NCBI GenBank assembly: GCA_002336735.1 | Contig: DDER01000043.1 | Coordinates: 1-21,651 of the forward strand | DNA length: 21,651 nucleotides | Source of the DNA: Candidatus Saccharibacteria bacterium UBA1949 | GTDB lineage: Bacteria > Patescibacteriota > Saccharimonadia > Saccharimonadales > Saccharimonadaceae | Direction of reading: 5' to 3' | In this document: in pieces, positions 6,469 through 13,483 of the stretch | Layout: every line of letters starts with the position of its first letter | Position numbering within the stretch: position 1 is the stretch's first letter | Translations under genes and position numbers: made by a program | The notes under the pieces: generated by a model | The model's database searches: none | What the model saw: the letters and a program-made list of their open reading frames with translations, nothing else | What the model was told of the DNA's origin: nothing

Positions 6469-8502
6469 ATGAGCGAAACAGCATCTCATCTAAGTGAAGC
6501 AACTAATCAGAAAATAGAGAGTATTGCATTTTCAAGATATGCTGAGTCGGGAAGTGACGTCATACACAATGCCCTCGCAGCGCTCATTGATGCGCAGACT
6601 TCTGTGGCAATTCATGAAAAAGGCGAGTTGACTGACTATTCGCTCGACGACGATTTGGATAGTGCGATACGCCGTGAAAAAACTACCCGGGCACAAGTTG
6701 ATGCATTACTCACACTACCACACACTCAGGCTCTGCTGCAGGCATGGAAAAATTTTACAGATGACGGCATGGACGCACAGCAAATCGCGGCCAAGCTCGA
6801 TGATCCTAACTCATCAATCTCGCGCGATAGGTTGCGGGGTAATTTACAAATGTTATATAAGACAGTTCAGGATAGCGATGTTCCAACTGAATATAAAGAC
6901 ATTTTTCGGCCAAAGCAAGGAAATACTGTCTCATCTGAGGAGTTGGCTGAAGCGCTGCAGGCTTTGTCTCAATTACAGCATATGTCGGAGGCATACGACA
7001 CAAGTTCTTATGTCCTGCCTATCACTGAGGAGGACATACCAGGGGCAAAAAGCGATCAACGGGGCGGTCAAGAAGAAACTACTAGGACCAAAAGTGGTGC
7101 CTCAGTGCCACCTATTAGCGAGGCAGACATCGAGGTATGGCAGCGTACTCCAAAGGTTGCAACCTTCGAGGATTTAGATGACAAGCAAACACCAAAACCT
7201 GAGAATCCTTGGGCCTATACGCCTCCGATCGCCACACTTGAGGATCAACCTCAGGTGGTAGAGAAGCATCCAAAGCCGGAATCAAATGACGATCAGTTTG
7301 CTGATCGTGAATATCCCGAGGAAGCAGCGCTCGAACTGGCCAGGGTGACGTCTGCCAAGCGTGATGCTTTCGTCGCAAAAGCCCTTGGGCCGGCATTTGG
7401 CCGCAGTAGGGATGCTCTAGCGCAAAAGTTTGAAGATGCAAATAATGAGTATCTCGGGAAATTACGCGAGTATTTTGCGTTTATGATGGACAATACGTCT
7501 GACATGGAAACATCTGAGCAGGCGGCGGAGTACCTCGAGAAGCTCGTGAACCTAGAGTCGGAAGATGAAGACACGTTACAACATGCAATGATGATTGAAC
7601 AGGGTGGAACCAGGGCTAAACTAATGGCCAAATTTGCCGGACTGAGCAAAAAAGGCAAGATATTGGTATCCGCTGGCGCGGGTCTGGCCCTCGCTGGTGG
7701 TGGTGCGGCGCTTGGTCTGGCCGCGGGCGCGGTCGGTTTTGGAGCGGGTATCGGTCTCGCTGGTGCGTCGATCTCGCGATTCACGCGCGGATACCTGACG
7801 ACATTATCGAGTATTTATGCACGTAAAGAAACGCCGAAATTTAAAATATCAGACGAGATGAAGGCTGGTAAATCGGCTCACAACGGCCATTTTCGCGATA
7901 TGGCGGCAGAGCATATTGGAGCTATCTCGTGGGCGCGTCTCAATGAGACCGAAAAAACACGTAAGCGAGCTGTTATCGGCGGCATGGGAGCGGTTGCCCT
8001 GGGTGGCGCATTTGGGACAGCCATAGCGGTTGCAGACCACACCGATTTTGGTCATGCGGGGCTAGGCCACGCGTATGACTGGATACATGACAAGTTTAGT
8101 GATCTTCCTTCGATCGGAGAAGGCGATGCAGCCAATCACGATACGATAGCTGCTCACAATGCACATAACGCACACGAACAGCATATGATGCATCTTGATC
8201 ATGAGGCCCATACCAATCATCAATTGCATATGGAACATGCGGGGCGTACTCCTACGCTTGATACGCTACCAGCACGTGCGCACATCGCGCATCCTGGCGA
8301 AGGCTGGGGAAGCCAGCTCCGTCAGATGGGTTTTAGTAAGTCAGAAGTACCCGGGATTCTCGATAAGTTAAAACACGTCACTGACCCAGAGCTAAAAAAG
8401 GCTATCTATATCCAAAATGGTGAGCCTCGCATCGCGCTCCGTGCGAATACACGGTTTAGTGATCGTATGCTACAATCTATCTTAGACCTACGTAATAAAT
8501 AG
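6469..8502 (+). CDS. Unknown 677-residue membrane protein with histidine-rich segment
   Basis: I do not recognise a family. Residues 1-175 are helical and acidic. Residues about 179-285 are a Pro/Glu-rich linker holding two duplicated short motifs: LPITEEDI (183-190) with PPISEADI (214-221), and VATFED (230-235) with IATLED (254-259). Residues about 285-395 are charged and probably coiled. A Gly/Ala-rich hydrophobic stretch (397-435) and a second one (about 502-520) are likely membrane segments. Residues about 557-594 contain many histidines (a dozen or so), often spaced every 2-4 residues, suggesting metal binding or a pH-sensitive region. A small C-terminal domain (about 610-677) ends the protein. 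There is no signal peptide, so the N-terminus is probably cytoplasmic. The DUF5663-like gene follows 18 bases later and may be functionally linked. Confidence 0.7.
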   Translation: MSETASHLSEATNQKIESIAFSRYAESGSDVIHNALAALIDAQTSVAIHEKGELTDYSLDDDLDSAIRREKTTRAQVDALLTLPHTQALLQAWKNFTDDGMDAQQIAAKLDDPNSSISRDRLRGNLQMLYKTVQDSDVPTEYKDIFRPKQGNTVSSEELAEALQALSQLQHMSEAYDTSSYVLPITEEDIPGAKSDQRGGQEETTRTKSGASVPPISEADIEVWQRTPKVATFEDLDDKQTPKPENPWAYTPPIATLEDQPQVVEKHPKPESNDDQFADREYPEEAALELARVTSAKRDAFVAKALGPAFGRSRDALAQKFEDANNEYLGKLREYFAFMMDNTSDMETSEQAAEYLEKLVNLESEDEDTLQHAMMIEQGGTRAKLMAKFAGLSKKGKILVSAGAGLALAGGGAALGLAAGAVGFGAGIGLAGASISRFTRGYLTTLSSIYARKETPKFKISDEMKAGKSAHNGHFRDMAAEHIGAISWARLNETEKTRKRAVIGGMGAVALGGAFGTAIAVADHTDFGHAGLGHAYDWIHDKFSDLPSIGEGDAANHDTIAAHNAHNAHEQHMMHLDHEAHTNHQLHMEHAGRTPTLDTLPARAHIAHPGEGWGSQLRQMGFSKSEVPGILDKLKHVTDPELKKAIYIQNGEPRIALRANTRFSDRMLQSILDLRNK

Positions 8503-8520
8503 TCGAGAAGGGAATATACG

Positions 8521-8943
8521 ATGTTTCAGATAGATGACACGTTTTTGCAGGAAGTAGGATTAGGTGCACTACCTGCTGAGCAGAAACAAGCATTTTTGGC
8601 GTATTTTAGAGAGCAGCTTGAGCTGCGTGTTGGGACTAAACTATCCGAAGGTCTCAGTGACGAACAATTAGCTGAGTTCGAAGCATTTATGGAGCGAGAT
8701 GAAACGCGGGTCGATGAGTGGGTCGCTAGGTATGCGCCAGAGTATGCGAGCGATACGATCTATCAGCAACTCAAAACTAGTGCGCCTGCGGGCACCCCTG
8801 ATCTCGTCGTTCTGGCTGAGTACGCTTCTCTCAAATGGCTCGGGCTGAATCGTCCTGACTACCGTGATGTCGTAGGGGCTGTGATGAAGGAACTTCGAGA
8901 TGAGACGGCAGCCAACAAAGACGCTATCCTCGCCACCGAATAA
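8521..8943 (+). CDS. DUF5663-like small acidic protein
   Basis: A 140-residue, acidic, all-helical soluble protein opening MFQIDDTFLQEVGLGALPAEQKQAFLAYF in character (ID-x-x-FL-x-E-x-GL-x-x-LP-x-x-x-K-x-x-FL), a pattern I associate with DUF5663, which is common in Candidate Phyla Radiation genomes. That family assignment is from memory. No catalytic motif or cysteine is present. A GAAGGGA-type Shine-Dalgarno precedes the ATG, and it likely shares a transcript with the preceding membrane-protein gene. Function unknown; a partner or accessory of the upstream protein is an inference from adjacency only. Confidence 0.65.
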   Translation: MFQIDDTFLQEVGLGALPAEQKQAFLAYFREQLELRVGTKLSEGLSDEQLAEFEAFMERDETRVDEWVARYAPEYASDTIYQQLKTSAPAGTPDLVVLAEYASLKWLGLNRPDYRDVVGAVMKELRDETAANKDAILATE

Positions 8944-8960
8944 TAATCATCTTCATCGAT

Positions 8961-8999
8961 AATAAACTGCATCAAGGAGACTCCTTAATGCAGTTTATT
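8961..8999. terminator. Long shared hairpin between convergent genes
   Basis: Twelve bases AATAAACTGCAT (8961-8972) pair perfectly with ATGCAGTTTATT (8988-8999); inside, AAGGA (8974-8978) pairs with TCCTT (8982-8986) around a 3-base loop, with one C-A mismatch. It lies 17 bases after the DUF5663-like stop and contains the fmt stop codon on the minus strand. Neither side has a T-run, so it is not a textbook terminator; it may act as a bidirectional 3'-end barrier. Confidence 0.6.
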
Positions 9000-9900
9000 G
9001 GGGTGAGTAGCCGTGGAAAAATGCTTGGGCAGACATGCTTTTGCCGCTGGGGGCAATAAGCTCGTCGATCGACAGATAAGCGCCATCTTGGCAGATAATA
9101 TCACATGCCGACGAGGGCGTATTGGTAACATGTGTGCGGGTGACGATGATCGAATGTCCATTAATTTCGAGTTTTGACTTGGGGAAACCGAGGTGAGCAC
9201 GAACGCGAGCGTCAGCTTGGCGGGCCGTGTAGCGCATTGGATCGAGGAGAGCATCAGATTTTTGAAGAAGATGACAATATGTCGCCGCTGAATCATCCTG
9301 CGGTGTTGGGTGGGCTGTACCATCGAGAATGTCAGGGAGGTATTCGAGCAAGAGTGGTATGCTGACGTCTATAATCCGATGATAGAGATCAAATTTGGTT
9401 TCAGTGCCAGAGAGATTGATACGAGTTTGGGCGTAGATAGGACCGGCATCCATACCTGCGGTCAACTGCATAATTGAGACCCCTGTTGCTGAGTCAAGAT
9501 TGAGAATCGCAGATTCAATAGGGGTGGGGCCGCGATACAAAGGTAATAACGATGGGTGGATATTGATAATACCGAGCGGAAATATATCAATAATCGATTG
9601 AGGTATGATCTGTCCGTATGCAACCAATATAGCGGCGTCGGCACGAATTGCACGCAAAGTATCGGCGAGATCGGCGCACTTGGCGGGGAGATACACCGGA
9701 ATATTGTGTTCGGCCGCTACTTCTGCAACCTCTAAGGGGCGTTTTTTGCGTGAACGTTCCTCGCTGTGGTGAGAGACAACTGCTGCTATGTGATATCCGT
9801 GCTCAATGAGCGCACCAAGAAACGGCGCGTCAGTACGAGCGAGGCCGCTGACGAGGCGCTCATTCCCAAAGAATACGAGAGTCTTTGACGTGAGCGGCAT
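8995..9900 (-). CDS. fmt: Methionyl-tRNA formyltransferase
   Basis: A 301-residue enzyme that formylates Met-tRNA(fMet) using 10-formyl-tetrahydrofolate. The N-terminal Rossmann-like formyltransferase domain carries the catalytic triad: Asn and His in INIHPSLLPLYRGPTPIE and the Asp in GMDAGPIY, with the SLLPxxRG loop intact. A smaller C-terminal OB-like tRNA-binding domain follows. The ATG at 9900 is preferred over an in-frame TTG at 9906; both lie inside the end of def (overlap about 40 bases), so translation is probably coupled. def-fmt adjacency is a classical arrangement. The stop codon lies inside the 39-base hairpin shared with the convergent gene. Confidence 0.93.
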   Translation of the reverse strand: MPLTSKTLVFFGNERLVSGLARTDAPFLGALIEHGYHIAAVVSHHSEERSRKKRPLEVAEVAAEHNIPVYLPAKCADLADTLRAIRADAAILVAYGQIIPQSIIDIFPLGIINIHPSLLPLYRGPTPIESAILNLDSATGVSIMQLTAGMDAGPIYAQTRINLSGTETKFDLYHRIIDVSIPLLLEYLPDILDGTAHPTPQDDSAATYCHLLQKSDALLDPMRYTARQADARVRAHLGFPKSKLEINGHSIIVTRTHVTNTPSSACDIICQDGAYLSIDELIAPSGKSMSAQAFFHGYSPQ

Positions 9901-10438
9901 AGTCAAGAGGTTTCAGCTCGCCTTTCGTATCGAGCTTAAAAAATGCATCAGATTGTTGTTTGATGTGGTCAACATAGAGAATGCCATTTGTATGATCAAT
10001 TTCATGCTGAATAACGCGCGCCAAAAAACCAGTGGCCTTAAATCTGAGCTCATTTCCACTAATATCAAGAGCCCGAACTCTTATTTTGTTCGCTCGCGGC
10101 ACTCGTCCATATATCCCGCCGCCAACACTTAGGCAGCCTTCGTAGTCTGATACTATGGCGCCCTCGAGCTTGATAATCTCAGGGTTAATGAGGGCGGTAA
10201 AATCTTGTGTCGTCTTGTGATCGAAATCGTTGCGAATAATAATAATACGCTCAAGACGGTCGATCTGGACAGCTGCTAGGGCGGCGCTAATTTCGTGAGA
10301 GCGAGAGTTTTCCCAGTCGAGACTTGCGCTCACCATATCGTCGACGAGTTTTTTGGCGGCATCGTCAACGACAAATATACGACGTGATTTTTGTCGTAAG
10401 TGAGGGTGGGGTAGAGTGATGATTGCCTCTTTTTTCAT
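9860..10438 (-). CDS. def: Peptide deformylase
   Basis: A 192-residue metallo-enzyme that removes the formyl group from nascent proteins. Motif II EGCLS (metal-ligand Cys) and motif III QHEIDH (two His ligands and catalytic Glu) are intact. Motif I, normally GxGLAAxQ, reads SAALAAVQ: both glycines are replaced, although the active-site Gln is kept. The start is set at the ATG at 10438 (MKKEAIITLPHPHLRQ), which matches the usual beginning of the family. The frame stays open further upstream but that part overlaps priA and does not resemble deformylase. A TGT-TATAAT box ends 7 bases before this ATG, so def-fmt probably has its own leaderless transcript. Confidence 0.9.
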   Translation of the reverse strand: MKKEAIITLPHPHLRQKSRRIFVVDDAAKKLVDDMVSASLDWENSRSHEISAALAAVQIDRLERIIIIRNDFDHKTTQDFTALINPEIIKLEGAIVSDYEGCLSVGGGIYGRVPRANKIRVRALDISGNELRFKATGFLARVIQHEIDHTNGILYVDHIKQQSDAFFKLDTKGELKPLDYAAHVKDSRILWE

Positions 10439-10445
10439 CAAACGT

Positions 10446-10451
10446 ATTATA
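10446..10451 (-). promoter_or_regulatory. Extended -10 (TATAAT) for a leaderless def-fmt mRNA
   Basis: On the minus strand TGT-TATAAT is followed by 7 bases and the def ATG. It lies just past the end of priA. The -35 region is poor, which the TGn extension could offset. Confidence 0.65.
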
Positions 10452-10466
10452 ACAGATATTGGGAGC

Positions 10467-12410
10467 TTACAATAAACTCTGGGGGTCAAGCTCGATCTGC
10501 CAATGTCCTGTGGGTACATGATTGTTGGCTATCGTGAGTAGTGTCGCGCGCGTAGTAGATTTTATGATAATTTGCCAGCGGTATGTATTATGCTGACGTT
10601 CGTAAAATGCTGGTGTTGGTCCCAGGATTGTCACCTGTTCGGCAAAATGCTGAATAATGTTCTTTGCGACAAGTTGAGCATTGCGAATGGCGGCCGCCTC
10701 AGTTTTGTAGAGGCACGTAAGTTTGAGGAGATATCGAAAAGGTGGAAATAAGCCGCGATGACGTTCACGAATGGCCGCAGCGTAGAAGCTACCGTAGTCT
10801 TGATGAATACCGGCAGTAATGGCTGGGTGGTTAGGCTGATAAGTCTGGATGATGACTTGTGTTGCTGCGGTATTGCGACCGACGCGACCGACAGTCTGGG
10901 CGGTGAGTTGGAATACACGCTCACTGGCGCTGAAGTCGGGCAGGCTCAGACCAGCATCTGCCTGAACAATTGCCACCAGACGGAGGTGGGGCAGATCAAG
11001 ACCTTTGGCGACAACTTGCGTGCCTATAATGATATCGATCGTGCCATTGTATAGCTCACTATATCGCGCATCTACTGTGCTAACCGCATCGACATCGCCA
11101 TCAAAACGAGCAATTGTCTTTTCGGGATATAGGTGTCGTAGCTCGGCTTCAATACGTTTAGTCCCGATACCCTTGTGAATAATATCGACGCTGTGACAGT
11201 CTGGGCATTGTGTTGGTATGCGTTCGCTAATGCCACAGATATGACAATGGAGATGGTGTCTATCGGCATGGAGAGTGTAAGGCACGAAACAGCGCGGGCA
11301 AGCAGCTGACCAGCTGCACATTTCGCAAAGCGTTGTCGACGCGCTGCCGCGACGATTGTGAAAAAATAATACCTGTCCACCAGCTGCTAATGTGGATGAT
11401 GTTGCCTCTAATAGTACTGTCGAAAGAAAGGAGTGCTTGCTGAAATACTGTTTTTTGGACATGTCTACAATTGTGATAGCTGGAGACTGGATGTCAGGGA
11501 CCGCACGCTCAGCAATACGAACAATAGGACGGTGGGTATGCTGTGCAAAATAATAATCCGTAATAGAAGGAGTGGCACTGCCTAGGACGAGTTTTATCCT
11601 GAGATTGCGAGCTACATGGCCGGCGACTCGTTGGGTAAGGTAGCGCGGTGATTGTTCCTGCTGATAGCTTGGCTCCTGGCACTCATCAATAACAATCAAG
11701 CCAAGTGAGGCTACGGGCAAAAAAAGAGCTGAACGAGGGCCGATGATGACACAGGGCGACCTAGTGAGTAATATTTGTCGCCAGATGCGATGGCGTTCGG
11801 CTTCTGTTTGGCGAGAATGTGTCACATAAACATTTGGGAAACAGTGGATAAAGTCATCAACCAACTGGGAGGTTAGGGCAATCTCTGGAACGAGGAGTAT
11901 GACAGAGTGGCCAGACTCTATCTGTTCGCGAGCAAGCTCCCGATAGATAGCTGTTTTGCCGGAGCCGGTGACACCATGAAGCAAGATAGTGCCGGGTGAG
12001 GCAGCGTGGATTTCCTGGATCGCGCGTACCTGATGAGGATTGAGTAAAAAATGTGTTCGGATACGGATGGGCTGCGTATCTACAGTCTGCCGCGGGCGGC
12101 GTATTTTTTCGAGACCGCGAGGTAGTAAGGTCTGTAGTACAGTCGCAAGCGGCGTAGCGTAGTATTGGCTCATCCAGCGAGCTGTCGTAACGAGATGATG
12201 AGGGAGGGGTGTTGGGTAGAGCGTCAGGGTAATAGACTTAGTGTCATAAGTCGGCTTATGGGCATGTGCCATGATCACGCCTATATACGCTTGCTTGCCA
12301 ATTGGTACTTTGACGATATGCCCAACCGAAAGAGCCGTGGTGCTGTGGTATGTCAGGGTGTCGACGCCAGCACGAAAAATTTTCATCGGAGCCACCTCGT
12401 AGTAGTGCAT
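10467..12410 (-). CDS. priA: Primosomal protein N' (PriA), replication restart helicase
   Basis: A 647-residue superfamily 2 DNA helicase that reloads the replisome at stalled forks. Order: N-terminal fork-binding domain, Walker A HGVTGSGKT, Walker B VIDECQEPSYQQ (the family usually has DEEH), a zinc cluster with eight cysteines (CEMCSWSAACPRC, then CHIC and CPDC), and helicase C-terminal motifs GTQVVAKGLDLP and QTVGRVGRN. The ATG at 12410 is chosen because its first residues (YYEVAP) align with the opening beta-strand of PriA proteins (VAHVALP in E. coli). An internal ATG at 12386 has a nice GAGGTGG 4 bases upstream but would remove that strand. A TATAAT box 7 bases before 12410 supports a leaderless start. 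Confidence 0.93.
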   Translation of the reverse strand: MHYYEVAPMKIFRAGVDTLTYHSTTALSVGHIVKVPIGKQAYIGVIMAHAHKPTYDTKSITLTLYPTPLPHHLVTTARWMSQYYATPLATVLQTLLPRGLEKIRRPRQTVDTQPIRIRTHFLLNPHQVRAIQEIHAASPGTILLHGVTGSGKTAIYRELAREQIESGHSVILLVPEIALTSQLVDDFIHCFPNVYVTHSRQTEAERHRIWRQILLTRSPCVIIGPRSALFLPVASLGLIVIDECQEPSYQQEQSPRYLTQRVAGHVARNLRIKLVLGSATPSITDYYFAQHTHRPIVRIAERAVPDIQSPAITIVDMSKKQYFSKHSFLSTVLLEATSSTLAAGGQVLFFHNRRGSASTTLCEMCSWSAACPRCFVPYTLHADRHHLHCHICGISERIPTQCPDCHSVDIIHKGIGTKRIEAELRHLYPEKTIARFDGDVDAVSTVDARYSELYNGTIDIIIGTQVVAKGLDLPHLRLVAIVQADAGLSLPDFSASERVFQLTAQTVGRVGRNTAATQVIIQTYQPNHPAITAGIHQDYGSFYAAAIRERHRGLFPPFRYLLKLTCLYKTEAAAIRNAQLVAKNIIQHFAEQVTILGPTPAFYERQHNTYRWQIIIKSTTRATLLTIANNHVPTGHWQIELDPQSLL

Positions 12411-12417
12411 ATGACCT

Positions 12418-12425
12418 ATTATACT
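12418..12425. promoter_or_regulatory. Shared back-to-back -10 boxes of priA and the PRTase-like gene
   Basis: ATTATACT reads TATAAT on the minus strand (12418-12423), 7 bases before the priA ATG, and TATACT on the plus strand (12420-12425), 14 bases before the ATG at 12440. The two promoters overlap by four bases, so polymerase can occupy only one direction at a time. Confidence 0.6.
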
Positions 12426-12439
12426 GCTAAACTAAAACT

Positions 12440-13099
12440 ATGTATTTTGAAGATAGGGCAGAGGCTGGTCGATTGCTCGCAGCGCGGCTTGTTCACCAGT
12501 ATCGTTATGAAGATTGCGCGGTGATCGCACTCAGTGACGGGGCGGTGTTGGTTGCCGAACAAATCGCGATCCACTTACACTGCGTGTTAATGATGCTCAT
12601 GATAGAAAGTATTGCAGTTCCAGGTGAATCGGTGGATTTTGGAGCTGTTGCACAGACTGGTATATTTAGTCACAATGGGCTGCTGAGCGCTGGGGAGCTA
12701 GAAGGCTATGAGCGTGAATATCATGGCTATTTCGAAGAAGAAAAACGCCATGCTTTCCAGCGCATTAACCGCTTGCTTGGCGATGGAGGTGTGGTTGACG
12801 ATGAGCTTGTACGTGATCGAGTTGTTATCTTGGTATCCGATGGATTCGAGGACGGCCTTTCCCTGGGAGTGGCCATGGACTTCCTGAAACCGTTGTCTAT
12901 CAAGCGCCTAGTAGTCGCAGCCCCAATTGCGAGTATAGCTGCGGTGGATCGATTGCATATCCTTGCCGATGAACTTCATATCCTAGATGTGAAAGACAAT
13001 TTCATGGGAACTAATCACTATTATGACAACAATACTATCCCAAGCCATGATGAGACAATTGCTAAAATTAATCAGATAGTTCTGAATTGGGTCCGATAG
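12440..13099 (+). CDS. Degenerate phosphoribosyltransferase-like protein
   Basis: A 219-residue protein with the overall pattern of the predicted phosphoribosyltransferase group (COG1926-like): FEDRAEAGRLLAARL at the N-terminus, a hydrophobic core strand, a helix with ELEGYEREYHGYF, the strand-loop VVILVSDGF (128-136), VVAAPIAS, and a C-terminal NHYYDNNTIPSHDETI stretch. Two key sites are altered. The early PRGGVPVA-type motif reads LSDGAVLVA (31-39), and the PRPP-binding DDGxATG loop reads SDGFEDG (133-139). It therefore may not bind PRPP or act as an enzyme. The start at 12440 follows a TATACT box by 14 bases, with no Shine-Dalgarno. Divergent from priA. Confidence 0.65.
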   Translation: MYFEDRAEAGRLLAARLVHQYRYEDCAVIALSDGAVLVAEQIAIHLHCVLMMLMIESIAVPGESVDFGAVAQTGIFSHNGLLSAGELEGYEREYHGYFEEEKRHAFQRINRLLGDGGVVDDELVRDRVVILVSDGFEDGLSLGVAMDFLKPLSIKRLVVAAPIASIAAVDRLHILADELHILDVKDNFMGTNHYYDNNTIPSHDETIAKINQIVLNWVR

Positions 13100-13102
13100 G
13101 GC

Positions 13103-13132
13103 TTGCAATATATGGTCGAAAAAGTGTAGAAT
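13103..13132 (+). promoter_or_regulatory. Promoter of the winged-helix-recJ pair
   Basis: TTGCAA (13103-13108), 18-base spacer, TAGAAT (13127-13132). A start near 13139 leaves a leader of about 35 bases ending in AAAAGGGAG close to the ATG at 13175. Confidence 0.6.
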
Positions 13133-13174
13133 AAAAAGCAACAGGTTACTGCCTAATGTGAAGAAAAGGGAGAA

Positions 13175-13480
13175 ATGTTAGACGTTTTTATTACATCTCG
13201 GGTGCGACGAAAAATCGTAGTTGTGTATGCGAAATATCCTGACTTTCACACCCATGTTCGTGGTCTTGCAAAACTTATTAAAGAAGATCCGGGTAATATT
13301 CAGCGTGAGCTTAAGCGCCTCGAAAAAGTTGGTTTTTTGCTGAGCGAAAAACAAGGTAATACCAAAATTTATTCTACAAACAAGCAATTTCCTATTTTTA
13401 AGGAGCTGCAAAGTATTGTGATTAAGTCACAGCAGCAATCGAGCGCTGGTCGACCAAAACGTACCACTACTGATCTTTAG
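13175..13480 (+). CDS. Winged helix-turn-helix DNA-binding protein
   Basis: A 101-residue basic protein. The first 75 residues form an ArsR-like winged helix: MLDVFITSRVRRKIVVVYAK, helix HVRGLAKLI, recognition helix DPGNIQRELKRLEKVGFL, and a wing LLSEKQGNTKIYSTN. The C-terminus is a disordered basic tail (SSAGRPKRTTTDL). It matches small regulators that open with SRxRRKIL and occur in archaea and Candidate Phyla Radiation bacteria. No sensor cysteines or ligand domain are present. recJ starts 3 bases after its stop, so it may regulate its own operon. The Shine-Dalgarno (AAAAGGGAG) is unusually close to the ATG. Confidence 0.75.
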   Translation: MLDVFITSRVRRKIVVVYAKYPDFHTHVRGLAKLIKEDPGNIQRELKRLEKVGFLLSEKQGNTKIYSTNKQFPIFKELQSIVIKSQQQSSAGRPKRTTTDL

Positions 13481-13483
13481 AGT

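Noticed and set aside
7293..7784. Ala/Pro-rich open frame on the minus strand (163 residues)
   Set aside because: It is a shadow of the Gly/Ala-rich membrane segment and charged region of the 677-residue gene, with low-complexity composition, no start signal and no domain.
10439..10519. Longer def N-terminus
   Set aside because: The extension overlaps the end of priA and does not resemble deformylase; the -10 box at 10446-10451 would lie within it.
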